Assembly: GCA_037954665.1 (NCBI GenBank)
Contig: JBBMOL010000013.1
Span: forward strand, 5,456,001-5,520,000
DNA length: 64,000 nt
From: Laguncularia racemosa
Taxonomy: Eukaryota; Streptophyta; Magnoliopsida; Myrtales; Combretaceae
Direction of reading: 5' to 3'
Part shown: in pieces, positions 20,621 through 31,500 of the stretch
How positions within the stretch are numbered: the stretch's first letter is position 1
Layout of the letters: every line of letters starts with the position of its first letter
Translations under genes and position numbers: made by a program
The notes under the pieces: model-generated
Seen by the model: only the letters and a program-made list of their open reading frames with translations
The model's database searches: none
Told to the model about the DNA's origin: nothing

Positions 20621-22110
20621 ATGTCAAGAGACTATAGAATAGGAGGCGGTCGTATTCTTGACGATGTTTGGGGTAGGGAAGTCCTACGTTACGGGCAACC
20701 AGTACGAAGGGCGGTAGAGGAGACCATGGGTCAGAAAATCCAGCGAAAGGAACAGCATCGTGAAGCCCTGATCTGTCGATCCAATACCAACAGTAGCAGG
20801 CAGGTTTATTGGAGATGACCGGAAGGCGATCCAAGGATCTGTTCTGTTACTTATGATACGAATGATGAAGATGAGATTTTTAAAGATCTGGCTAAGAGAA
20901 GAGGCCATGGTAGCATAAGACGGTACAATAGATGTAATTACAGGTATAAAGATAAAATCTTTTCTCAATTTAAATATGTTGTATCTGAGTTCAATGGTAC
21001 TGGGAGTTTGAATGAGTTTTGGGTTTGGGTTGAGGACGTTGAAAGATTCTTTGACCATATGAGGATTTCTGAGGGAATGAAGATAGAGTTAGTGGAGAGT
21101 CTTTTGTGGGGTGATGCATTGTATTGGTGGGAACAACTTCAGGGAGTAAGACGCCTTGAGGGTAAAGATCCAGTGAGGACTTGGTTTATGATGCAATGCT
21201 TGCTAAAACGAGGGTTTGGGTTGAGGACGTTGAAAGATTCTTTGACCATATGAGGATTTCTGAGGGAATGAAGATAGAGTTAGTGGAGAGTCGTTTGTGG
21301 GGTGATGCATTGTATTGGTGGGAACAACTTCGGGGAGTAAGACGCCTTGAGGGTAAAGATCCAGTGAGGACTTGGTTTATGATGCAATGCTTGCTAAAAC
21401 GAGAGTTCTTTCCCCTAGATTACGAACAAATCCTTCCTTAGAAAATTCTACAGACACCTAAGCCAGTAAACTTAATTCCAGAAGTGCTTAAGGAGGAGAT
21501 GGTCGAGCAAGAGGAAAACTCAACCCTTAATGATCATAGTACTTTGATTGATGATGGTGGGGGCAGTGGTAAAGCAGTTGAAGCCTACAAAAATTGTGTT
21601 GGTGAGGAAGCTATTGTGGAGGAGCCTTTGTTGAATGATGAGCAGGTGATGATGGTCACTGAAGAGTCGAAGACTGGAGATACTCCGAGCAAATTCATTG
21701 CACCAACGAAGGAGATTAAGGATGTAGAGTTCAATGCTTTGCCCAAAAACTTATATTCCAACCCAGAGGAAGCGCTAGGGATAATAAGTGCAATTGTTCT
21801 ATTGCTTCCTATCAACATAGAAGGTGATTATCCCATTAACACTCAAATCCATCCGGATTATGCACAAATGAATTTAATAGAAAATTCGATGACAAGTGTT
21901 ACTCTGGATGAGGTGGATGATGTAGTGCGACTCACAATCAAGCGACGAGATAAATGGGATAAATCAAGACGATTCAAAGAGAGGGAACGACATGGAAAGC
22001 ATATTTACAAGAAGAGAACTCGGGGTCGAGTTCTTTGCAGGTGGGAGAGAATGATGACGAGCGAAAAGGACCAAAGTCGGCCCTACGCCGTCGGCTTAGT
22101 GCTGGCGTAG
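20621..22110 (+). pseudogene. Gag of the plus-strand half of the composite
   Basis: It begins MSRDYRIGGGRILDDVWG at 20,621. A TGA at about 20,816, probably from CGA, interrupts it after NSSRQVYWR. A 191-bp tandem duplication (21,021-21,402) shifts the frame, so the gag domain is read twice: 21,008-21,253 and 21,181-21,441. A TAG follows at 21,439 (QILP*KILQTP), where the other copy has CAG. The C-terminal frame 21,484-22,110 matches the minus-strand copy almost residue for residue and runs 59 bases into the 3' LTR. This copy cannot make full-length Gag. Confidence 0.8.
21021..21402 (+). repeat. 191-bp tandem duplication inside gag
   Basis: Two nearly identical units at 21,021-21,211 and 21,212-21,402, both starting GGGTTTGGGTTGAGGACG. 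Because 191 is not a multiple of three, the duplication breaks the frame. The minus-strand copy at 18,498-19,613 has only one unit. Confidence 0.9.
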
Positions 22111-22584
22111 AAATATACGCCGCCAGCGTTGAAGACTAAGCTGTTGGCGTATATGCACCAAAGCTGATAGCTTTTCACCAGCTTATATTTATTTCGTATT
22201 TCATTATTTTATTTTTGTTTTATTTATAGTATCTTGTTTATTTTAGGTAACCAGTCTTAGGATTAGTCTAGCATCTTTATAAATACATCTTATTCCATTG
22301 TAAAGGGAGATTTGGAAGATATTAATGAATTGAAAACCCTTTTAGAGGTGTATCCTCTGTGTTATCCTAAGGTTATGGATTTAAACTTGTTGTTCTTTTG
22401 AAGATCTTACTCGGTGAAGTAGATCTTGTTTTTTTTTAGCTTTGAATCTTTTATAAAATTACAGACGCCTAGAGACGGGTTTTCTCTATTTTCTCAATTA
22501 TGCGCAATTGAGAATTACTTTGTTTATTCGTGAGGTTCAATCCGATAATTAATCTCGTGTCTTTACACTTTCCACACTGCGTCA
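22052..22584 (+). repeat. LTR, plus orientation, right copy (533 bp)
   Basis: It starts TGATGACGAGCG after the purine tract GTGGGAGAGAA and ends CTGCGTCA. TATAAATA lies at 22,278-22,285. By eye it is roughly 95% identical to the middle copy in the U5 part. Confidence 0.88.
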
Positions 22585-22589
22585 TAAAT
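22585..22589. repeat. Target site duplication, right copy (TAAAT)
   Basis: TAAAT follows the right LTR and matches the five bases before the left end of the composite. Confidence 0.7.
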
Positions 22590-24738
22590 TCCTATTAAAC
22601 ATAAGCTTTAATCTCAGCAAATTGTATATAATCAAAAAAAAGTACATCCAAGGTCCTATACATTAATTTGTACTTTGGGGGGTGGAAGCATTCCTAATTT
22701 TTTGGAGTTGTCCACCCCAATACCTGCATCATTAAAATCAACCAATCACAGTATGACATTATTGTAATTATCTGTGATGATGGTCGGAAATAATATTAGG
22801 TGAATCCGTCTAAAAAGTGTCGTATTCGTGAATATAATGCACCCTAAATTATTATATCAATGTGTCAAACCAAATTAAGATTTATATATCATCATTTTCT
22901 CATTCCGGAACTACAGTAAGTGAAGAATAGCCATACATTTTTATCAGAAAAATCTTGCAAGACGATTCCGGGGAAAAAAAAAAAAAAGAAGAAGAAGAAG
23001 AAAAGATTTATCATAAATCTGAAAAAGAATTCTATATTTTTCATTGATAAGTGCATGGGCAAGAGAATGCATGATCGCGACTATACCATCCAAAATTCTT
23101 GACGGGTTTAATTTGTCTCCTTTCATTCTCCGTTTTGTCAACTAGCACATCACCAACTGTACCTTATTAGTAAAATATAGTTCATGTTTAAAATGAATTC
23201 CTTCCTCCAAAGATATTTTCATCGCTGAAATATATTATCCATTTGTAGAGAGGCCAAACCCGTGAACTATATTGATTGTGTTGGGCTCAATTATGATTAT
23301 GACTAATTATTTGGAATTGAGGTAGAACTTATACGATAATACAGCAACACGAATAGCATTAAATTGTGACCAAGAAAATACCATATATATATTATAACTT
23401 TTTCGAAAAGTAGTATATCAATTGTACTTAGTTTGACAAACAGACCAAAATAATCGTGATCAGTCGTTTCCATGTCATTAAAATCTACAGTATTTGAAGT
23501 GACACATGCAATGAATTCACCACTAGATTCAAGTTTCCACATACTTATAATTACGGTGGTATGATTTGTCATGGACTTATTCTCTCATTCTAAAAAGTTG
23601 CAATGACTAATCAATGCGTTCTTATATTAAATTAAGGTTAAGTTGATGGATATTTATACGCTTTATAGAAGAGCATGTTTATGAAAAGAAATAAAATATA
23701 GCTTATTAAAAAGTGCTTTAAGCTAGTCTTAACATTTTGTGTTTTTCTATTTTTAAATTTGATGTGTACGATTTGATGCGAATTCCAGAACTTCTCGTAC
23801 GTCCTTTAGTTTGCTTTAAGCAGTTTGATTTTGCCATGTCGACAATTGCAAGATTGGAATCTAGATTGAGGTTGTTGACATGTCACACCTAGATTGGAGG
23901 TAATCCAAAAATAATGGAGGTAAGTGTTATCATCTATGCAACTCTTATGCCAATAACAAGAGAAAGAATCGTCTGTACTATCGAAAATAATGGAATGGGA
24001 ACCAACACACACAACCTAATTTTGATTCTTCCTTTAAGGAATCGGACTCTACAATTTTCACCAAATTATAAAAAAAAAAAAAGAGAGAAAAAATCCCTAG
24101 ACCCTAGAATCAAATGTGTCGGGTTCTATACAAATCTAATATGTTCAGGACTTGCCCCATTTTATTAAGACTAGCCGCAAAAATCATAAATATCAAAAAC
24201 TATATTCTACCAATTTTTTATATACACTACCAAAATCTGTATAGATTAATATTTTAGAATTATGATCCGGCAACTCTAGTGATGCTTAAACGTACAAATA
24301 GGCTCAGCTCAGTGGTCTAGAGAGATTATCGCTACACATTCTTGGTGACAGCAGATGGCTGCTCGCTTTCTTCTTCTTGTGAAGGAATAGTATTTGGTTC
24401 TCGCTTCTTGCACGTTGTAGATACGTGACATGACCTATTAATGATTCACTTTGTATTAGATGGTAGATAACTAATGAACATTTTTTCAAAAAAAAGTTAT
24501 TTAGCTAAGGTTTTTTTTTACTCCGGTAACATATGCTTAATCTCTCATTAAGATGGACTAAATTCAAATTCTTCCTTTCTATTGTAATTGCCGTAAAATA
24601 TTTTTAAAAAAAAAGTTATTTAATTGTTATACACATAGATTAACATATTTATTCAATTTTCCTACATGTATAACTTGATTTTTGAAATTGAAAAATAAAA
24701 GGATTTGTGTAAAAACACCATTTGATTGAATTTTTTTA
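22590..24738. other. Intergenic stretch, no gene seen
   Basis: AT-rich sequence with a GAA-rich simple repeat near 22,987-23,006. Open frames here are short and show no known motif. Confidence 0.45.
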
Positions 24739-26156
24739 GGAAAAAGTACAAATTTAGTTATTAATATTTGTCACATTTTCTTTTTCAATTATAAACCTTT
24801 TATTTTTTGCATTTGAATTCTTAATACTTGTATATGTTTGCAAATGAGTCATTTTAATAACAACATTAGTTTTTCTATTAAAGAATGACATGTAATAAGA
24901 TTTAATTGATCGAAATAATTAATTTAATTAAAAAGATAATAATATATAATATTTAAGTAAATTATTTAAAAAATGGAAAAATTATAAAATTATAAAATAA
25001 AAATATATAAATATGCAAAATAAATAAAAAAGTTTCATAATAATATAATAGATATGTAGATGGATAGGTCCAATCACAATGCGATCACATACATGATGCG
25101 TGATCTACTTGTTACATGTGGATTTAGAAGAATGACGTGTGATAACACGTACAAGAATAATTAAGGGTGAGTAGGATAGGAAGGAGTAAGTAGTCCCACT
25201 AGGATTAAACACACTAGTGACAATTCTTCTAATAATCAAAGATTTGATCTTTCAATGGAATAATCCAGCAAAATAATAGTGTTTTCCCAAATTATCTATT
25301 TTCTGACCAAATAAGGAAAACTTATGGCTATTTATAGGGATTTGGCTCTCGATATCATCCATTGGATCATATTGGCCATTAATAGTCCAGATGAAACCCT
25401 TCTTAATAAGGAGTATATATGGGTCATGCATGTAACCAGTTCTAATGAATGCCTTCTTTAGGTGTGAAAGTCTCATGGGAAGGGTTGGTAATGGGTAATC
25501 TAGTCCAATGAGCTATACTCCAAGCTCATGCTAAATTTCCCTTAATCATCTTAAAGTCATGGACCTAGCTCTTTGAGCCTTATTACCATAATCCAAAGAG
25601 TCAAATTCAATTAATTAATGAGCACGAGATCTTAAATTGCATTTAGCTCTCCCCAAGATACATATATTATTTAAGTAAATAGTTGCAAAAAAAATGGAAA
25701 AACTAAAAAAGTAGGAACTTCAAGAAAAAGGGAAATTCTACTACATAATGGCAGGGGTGGCCAGTAGCTTTTTTTTTTTTCATTTTTTTAACTTTTTTTT
25801 TCTTTTTCCTATTTTTTATTTTTTTATTAATATACTTAAATAATATCTATATGTATATACATATTATTATCATAATTTTGATTTAATTTTACAATTTTTC
25901 CCATTTTTCTATGTTTTTATTTTCTTGAATTTTTTATCTTTTTTTAATAATTTACTTAAATAATATAGATTATTATTTCAACTAATTAGATCACGCCACA
26001 TGTCATTCTTTAATAGAAAAGATAATGTGATCATTAAAAAGATTCTTATTTGTAAAATTTTGTAAACGTTGAAGACTTAAATGCAAAAAAAATAAAAAAT
26101 TTAAAACTATAATAGAAAAAGTAACAAATATTAATAGCTAAATTTGTACTTTTTCC
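24739..26156. mobile_element. Non-autonomous Mutator-like element with long TIRs
   Basis: The left end GGAAAAAGTACAAATTTAG (24,739) and the complement of the right end at 26,156 are identical for 19 bases. They stay alignable for at least 220 bp, through CTATTAAAGAATGACATGT and TATTTAAGTAAATTATT. Flanking 9-mers are ATTTTTTTA and AATTTCTTA, which match at seven of nine positions, as expected for an old 9-bp Mutator-type target duplication. No transposase is encoded. The interior holds a separate repeat (25,060-25,650), so the element is itself interrupted. Confidence 0.7.
25060..25650 (-). repeat. Dispersed repeat, copy 1 (LTR- or promoter-like)
   Basis: Diverged copy of 34,735-35,330. Shared landmarks in order: GTGAGTAGGATAGG, a TATTTATAGGGAT segment, ATGGGxCAT/ATGGGCCT, GGTTGGTAATGG / GATTGGTAATGG and CACCATAA / TACCATAA. 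Read on the minus strand, TATTTATAGGG becomes CCCTATAAATA, a TATA box, so the unit may be an LTR or promoter fragment in minus orientation. It lies inside the Mutator-like element. Confidence 0.6.
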
Positions 26157-26439
26157 AATTTCTTAACATGCCTTCATTATTGAGTTGCATTTCTTCAAGC
26201 TCAATTTCGTCTCCCTGATCAGAATGCTGACGACACAGGAACTGGAGCAAAAGACAAGTCCTCTTACACGGAGCATCTAAGCTTCCACCATTTTTCCATG
26301 ACCTACTAACCACCGATTCAATTGAAACCCTTTTTTTATTTTCATGGACTTTTTTTTTAATGCATGTAACTAGCGTTATTTAAGTGTGAAAATAGTTATT
26401 TAAAAAGGACAAGTGCTCTAAGACATCCTTCAATAAAAT

Positions 26440-27010
26440 AAGACTTGTCTTTATAAATGAGTATTTTCTCATAGATCAATATGCAGTTTAGAACCTTAAA
26501 ATTAGTTGGGGCGTTGGGTGACCGGGTCTTCCATTTTTACATCAATCAGACACATGTAACAACTCAAAAAACATGATTATAAAACCACTAAGCTAAGTAT
26601 GTAATGACAATAACATCTCTCATGGTTATAGTGTGATGAGACCTCTGCAAAAACCCTAGTGAAGTGATAGAAGAAATATAACTATAATTCGTCACCTCTC
26701 CAAGAAAACTTAAATTTATAATTTTAAAAAACCTTTGCCAAATGTTTTAGAACATCCACTGATAACACTTATATATATATATATATATATATATGCGTCT
26801 TCATGAATGGGTATTACTCACATAGACTAATCTATGTAGTTTAAAACCTCAAAATTAGTCAGGTGTTCCATTTTTGCGTGAATTAGACACATCTAACATC
26901 TCACAATACTTCATTGTAAGACGACTAAGCTTAGTATATAATTTATAGTGCGATGACACACATGTGCATAAGCCTTAGTGATAGAAGAAATATAAGGGTA
27001 ATTCATCAAT
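26440..27010 (+). repeat. Diverged direct duplication, period about 350 bp
   Basis: Shared landmarks include GTCTT.ATGA..GGGTATT / GTCTTTATAAATGAGTATT, CTCATAGA/CACATAGA, TTTAGAACC/TTTAAAACC, CTCAAAATTAGTCAGG / CTTAAAATTAGTTGGG, GACACAT.TAACA and GTGATAGAAGAAATATAA. The two copies are clearly related but diverged. Confidence 0.65.
26770..26794. repeat. (AT)12 microsatellite
   Basis: Twelve uninterrupted AT units between the two copies of the 350-bp duplication. Confidence 0.9.
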
Positions 27011-27954
27011 TCCTCCGGAGTAATTGGCTTACCCATATGTTAATCGAGAAGTTCACGGTTACAAAAAAGTAGATTCATACTATGATCACGAAAAGATGGT
27101 AGTGGCCATATAGGACAGGCTTTTCTGTAATCATGAAAATTTTGGAAGAAACTATGTAGGAGTAGGCATGCGGCATGTGCATGCTCATCTTATCTTGTAG
27201 TTGTGAGATAGGGTTTCCTGGAAATCACACGTTGGAGGATAAAATGGAAGAAATATATGATCAGCATTTGCTGTGCGAGAATCTGCTTTATCCAAATACC
27301 CCTGTAGATCAGAATACAATCATTAAGCCCTATTAGCTCTACACCACATCATGCAGGCTGCAGCTAGCTCTTTACCTCGTCCTCAACTTTTACATTACTT
27401 TTTCTTTCTTTTTTTTCGAGGTACATGAATATTACAAAAGGTCCTGCTAGTTGGTGCATCTAAATAGTACACTATTCAAAAGGATTAGAATGAAAATATA
27501 ATATTTGGAGTCAAAGAAGGATTTAAAACCTCCAATTTCAACTCAAGAATTAAAAAAAAAAAAAAAAACTAAAAATTGTTTGTTCTTAGATAGGAATGAG
27601 TCATTATAGAATGTGCATATTTTCATGTAAACTGAAAATTATGAGGGAAAGTTCAATAATCTTTGAAAACAATACCTTTAAAATAAGAACGAAAATTATT
27701 TTTTTCTTGGTATTTCTTTTTTCAAGAAAAAGGAAACCGGGTTCAGACGATTTTGTTTAATTGTGTTTTTCATAAACTAAAATAAATACTTTCAATAATG
27801 GAGTATGTCGTAGTGAATTACTTCCGCGAAAGATTTTAGGAATAATTAAGGAACGCAAGCCAAGCTACTAAATCTGTTTTCTCAAAATATATGGAAATGT
27901 TTACGATTCAATTGCTTGAGGTCTAGATTGCAAGAATATGGTCAAAACTTTGAC

Positions 27955-27959
27955 TTGAT
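27955..27959. repeat. Target site duplication of copia element, left (TTGAT)
   Basis: TTGAT directly precedes the left LTR and is repeated directly after the right LTR at 34,154-34,158. Confidence 0.9.
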
Positions 27960-28320
27960 TGATAGCCGCAACTCTGATACAAACACAGAAAATGCAGCGA
28001 AAATAGAGAAATCACTAACCTCTTGCCATTGCTGAATACAGAGAGGAACAAAACCGTCAAGTCCCGGAACCTCCAAGATTTTCAGAGCATTCAAAAACTC
28101 ACAAGATGGTAATGTGTTTTTTATAGAATTTTTTATGCCCTGAGACCTTGAATCCAATAGCTATTTATAGAGAAACTTTCCATCAAAGTTTCCTAAAATC
28201 ATGCTAATGGGTTAGTGGATAATATGGTTGACAAGGATTAAGTGGATAGTGGGATCATAGGAATGGAAGTTGTAGTTTGTGGTTCCTTAAAAATAAGACC
28301 ACACTTCCAACATTCCAACA
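27960..28320 (-). repeat. 3' LTR of copia element (361 bp)
   Basis: Terminal repeat on the left, which is the 3' LTR because the element is on the minus strand. It contains CTATAAATA (complement of TATTTATAG near 28,160). It ends on its inner side next to the purine tract. Confidence 0.93.
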
Positions 28321-28336
28321 TTCTCCCACTTGGTCC
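28321..28336 (-). promoter_or_regulatory. Polypurine tract of copia element
   Basis: The minus strand reads GGACCAAGTGGGAGAA immediately before the TGTTGGAATG start of the 3' LTR. This tract primes plus-strand DNA synthesis. Confidence 0.8.
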
Positions 28337-28589
28337 GTATATTTTACTTTAATACCACAAATCCTTAAACTTTAAGAAAACACAATACATGAATCATGGC
28401 AATATTTTCCCTTTATTACTCGAGTAGTATCTTCCATGTATTACAATGTATCAAGTTTTCAAACCTTTTTCCCAACAGCTTAATGAATAAACTCAACGTT
28501 TATTCTAGGTCCAAACTTTATTGATATTTCTCCAAATAAACAAAAATGTGCACAACAAATATGAGAAATATCTACTCTATAGAGTTTCA

Positions 28590-31500
28590 CTAACACATAA
28601 TGGAACCAAGTCCCATACTGACAACATGATCCTTAAATCTTTGTGGTGGCATGCCTTTAGTCAAAGGATCGGCTAACATCAGCTCTGTGTTAATATACTG
28701 AATGACCACTTTGTTATCTTTAACACGTTCCCTTATGGCCAAATACTTTATGTCAATATGTTTGCTTCGACTTCCACTCTTATTATTTTTAGCCATAAAG
28801 ACTGCAGCTGAATTGTCACAATACATCCTTAGCGGCTTAGATATAGAATCCACAAGTCTAAGCCCTTCGATGAAACTCTTCAACCATACACCTTGTGAGG
28901 TAGCCTCAAAACACGAAACGAACTCAGCTTTCATAGTAGAAGTAGCAGTTAAAGTCTGCTTGACACTTCTCCATGAAATAGCTCCACCGGCTAACATGAA
29001 AATGTAACCTGATGTTGATTTTCGAGAATCAACGCATCCGGCGAAGTCTGAATCAGAGTAGCCAATTACTTCCAAATCATCTGACCGTTTGTACATAAGC
29101 ATGTAATCTTTTATCCCTTGAAGATATCTCAAGACTTTCTTTGCAGCTTTCCAGTGGTCAAGTCCTGGATTTGACTGATATCTTCCTAACATTCCAATAG
29201 CAAATGCAATGTCAGGTCTAGTACAAACCTGAGCATACATTAAGCTTCCAACAGCTGAAGCATAAGGAATGTTCTTCATTTGGTCTCTTTCAAACTCGTT
29301 TTTAGGGCATTGGTCCAAATGGAGCTTATCACCCTTCATGATAGGAGCAACGCTAGGTGAACAATTTTTCATCCGAAATCTTTCTAAAATTTTGTTAATA
29401 TATGTTTCTTGAGATAGACCTAAGATTCCTCTATGTCTATCTCGATGAATCTTAATCCCAATGACATGAGATGCATCACCCATATCCTTCATATCAAAAT
29501 TTTTAGAAAGAAATTGTTTCACCTCATGTAGCATACCCTTATCATTTGACGCAAGTAGGATATCATCCACATATAGGATAAGAAAACAAATCTTACTCCC
29601 ACTAACCTTTTGGTATATACATTGATCCATGATATTCTCAACGAAACCAAATGAAGAGATAACATCATGAAATTTTAAATACCATTGACGGGAGGCTTGT
29701 TTTAATCCATAAATGGATTTCTTTAGCTTGCAAACCAAGTGATCACCATCACTAGAGGAAAATCCTTCAGGTTGTTTCATATAAATCTCTTCCTCTAGAT
29801 TACCATTTAGGAAAGCTGTTTTCACATCCATTTGTTGTAACTCAAGATCAAATTGAGCTACTAATGCTAATATTATGCGTAAGGAGTCTTTCCTGGACAC
29901 AGGACTGAAGGTCTCTGTGTAATCAATTCCTTCACGCTGAGTGAACCCTTTAGCAACAAGTCTAGCCTTATATCTTTCAATGTTGCCCAATGAGTCTCTT
30001 TTAGTTTTAAAGACCCATTTATTACCTATGGCTTTTACACCGTTGGGCATGGGACAAGATCCCAGAGTTCATTACTCTTCATAGAATTCATCTCATCTAA
30101 CATAGCATTATACCATAAATTTGACTCATCACAATTCATAGCTTCCTTGAAAGACTCGGGATCATTTTCAGCTCCAATATTGTACTCAGATTCTTGTAAA
30201 TACACAATATAATCACTAGGAATTGCTGATCTCCTTTCTCTAGTAGATCTCCTTAAAATTGGGACAACATTTTCTTGTGGATCATGTTGCTCAATCATTT
30301 CTTGATTTTGATGTACTATGATTTCTTCAGCAATTTGTGGATTTTCATTGATTGGTTGTTCAACACCTATTTGAACTCGAGGAGTGTTGTGAACAACAAC
30401 CAATCTCTCACCTGATGTGGAAGGTAGATCTTGCTCATGAACTATGTCTTGAGATAGATCACTCCCACTTATTGAGTCATATTCAAGAAATTTTGCATTT
30501 CTTGATTCCACAATCCTAGTAGTGTGAGATGGACAATAAAATCTGTATCCTTTGGACTTTTCGGCATATCCAATGAAATACCCACTTATAGTCCGAGGAT
30601 CTAGTTTCTTTTCTTGTGGGTTGTAAACTCTAACTTCAGACGGGCATCCCCATACACGCATATGACGCAAACTCGGTTTCCAACCTTTGAACAACTCAAA
30701 TGGTGTTTTAGAAACAGCCTTGGTTGGAACTCTGTTTAATATATACGCAGCCATCTTTAATGCTTCAATCCATAAGGATATAGGCAGTTTAGAGCTACTA
30801 AACATACTTCGCACCATTTCCATTAATGTTCGGTTTCTTCTTTCCGCAACACCATTCTGATCAGGTGAACCTGGCATGGTGTATTGGCCAACTATACCGT
30901 TATCTTGAAGAAACTTAGCAAAAGGACCTGATGCTTGTCCATCTTCAGTGTATCTACCATAATACTCACCACCTCTATCGGTTCTCACAATCTTGATTTG
31001 CTTACCGCATTGTTTCTCTACTTCAGCTTTGAAAACCTTAAAGGCTTCCAATGCTTCACTTTTATGATGAAGCATGTAGAGATACATGTATCGTGAGTAA
31101 TCGTCTATAAATGTGATAAAGTATTTCTGACCTTGATTATCCATATCTGGACAACAGATATCAGAATAGATAATTTCTAATATGGCCGAACTCCTTTTGG
31201 CACCTTTCTTTGACTTGTTAGTCTTCTTTCCCTTTATGCAATCTATACAAGTATCAAAATCAGTGAAATCTAAATGACTAAGTATACCATCATTCACCAA
31301 TCTTTTAACTCTCTCTATAGAGATATGACCTAGTCTACGGTGCCATAAGGTAAAAGAATCCTCATTCATAACACATCGTTTAGTACCAGCTTGTACATGC
31401 ATAACATCATGAGTAGCATTATTATGTAAATTTAATAAATAAAGACCATCCAATGAAGAACCATCACCAATATGATTGGATTTATAAAATAAATCAAAAC

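Larger units (their letters stand above)
17857..22584. mobile_element. Inverted composite of a gag-only LTR retrotransposon
   Basis: Order on the plus strand: full LTR (-), internal region (-), PBS (-), truncated LTR (-), junction, 3' gag fragment (+), full LTR (+), PBS (+), internal region (+), full LTR (+). The outer ends are both U5 ends: TGATGCAGTG at the left is the reverse complement of the LTR terminus, and GCGTCA closes the right. TAAAT flanks the whole unit. One complete element is about 2.5 kb (20,061-22,584), with LTRs of about 530 bp and about 1.46 kb internal sequence that encodes only Gag. It resembles the non-autonomous TR-GAG class known from plants, which needs protease, RT and integrase from elsewhere. 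Confidence 0.85.
26157..27954. other. Intergenic stretch with an exon-like piece and a diverged duplication
   Basis: At 26,170-26,300 the minus strand shows an exon-like open piece (see findings). At about 26,440-26,700 and 26,795-27,010 the same sequence occurs twice with a spacing of about 350 bp, around an (AT)12 run. The rest is AT-rich with no recognised feature. Confidence 0.45.

Noticed and set aside
28702..29007. 101-codon plus-strand frame
   Set aside because: It is antisense to the copia RNase H domain, which shows all expected motifs on the minus strand.
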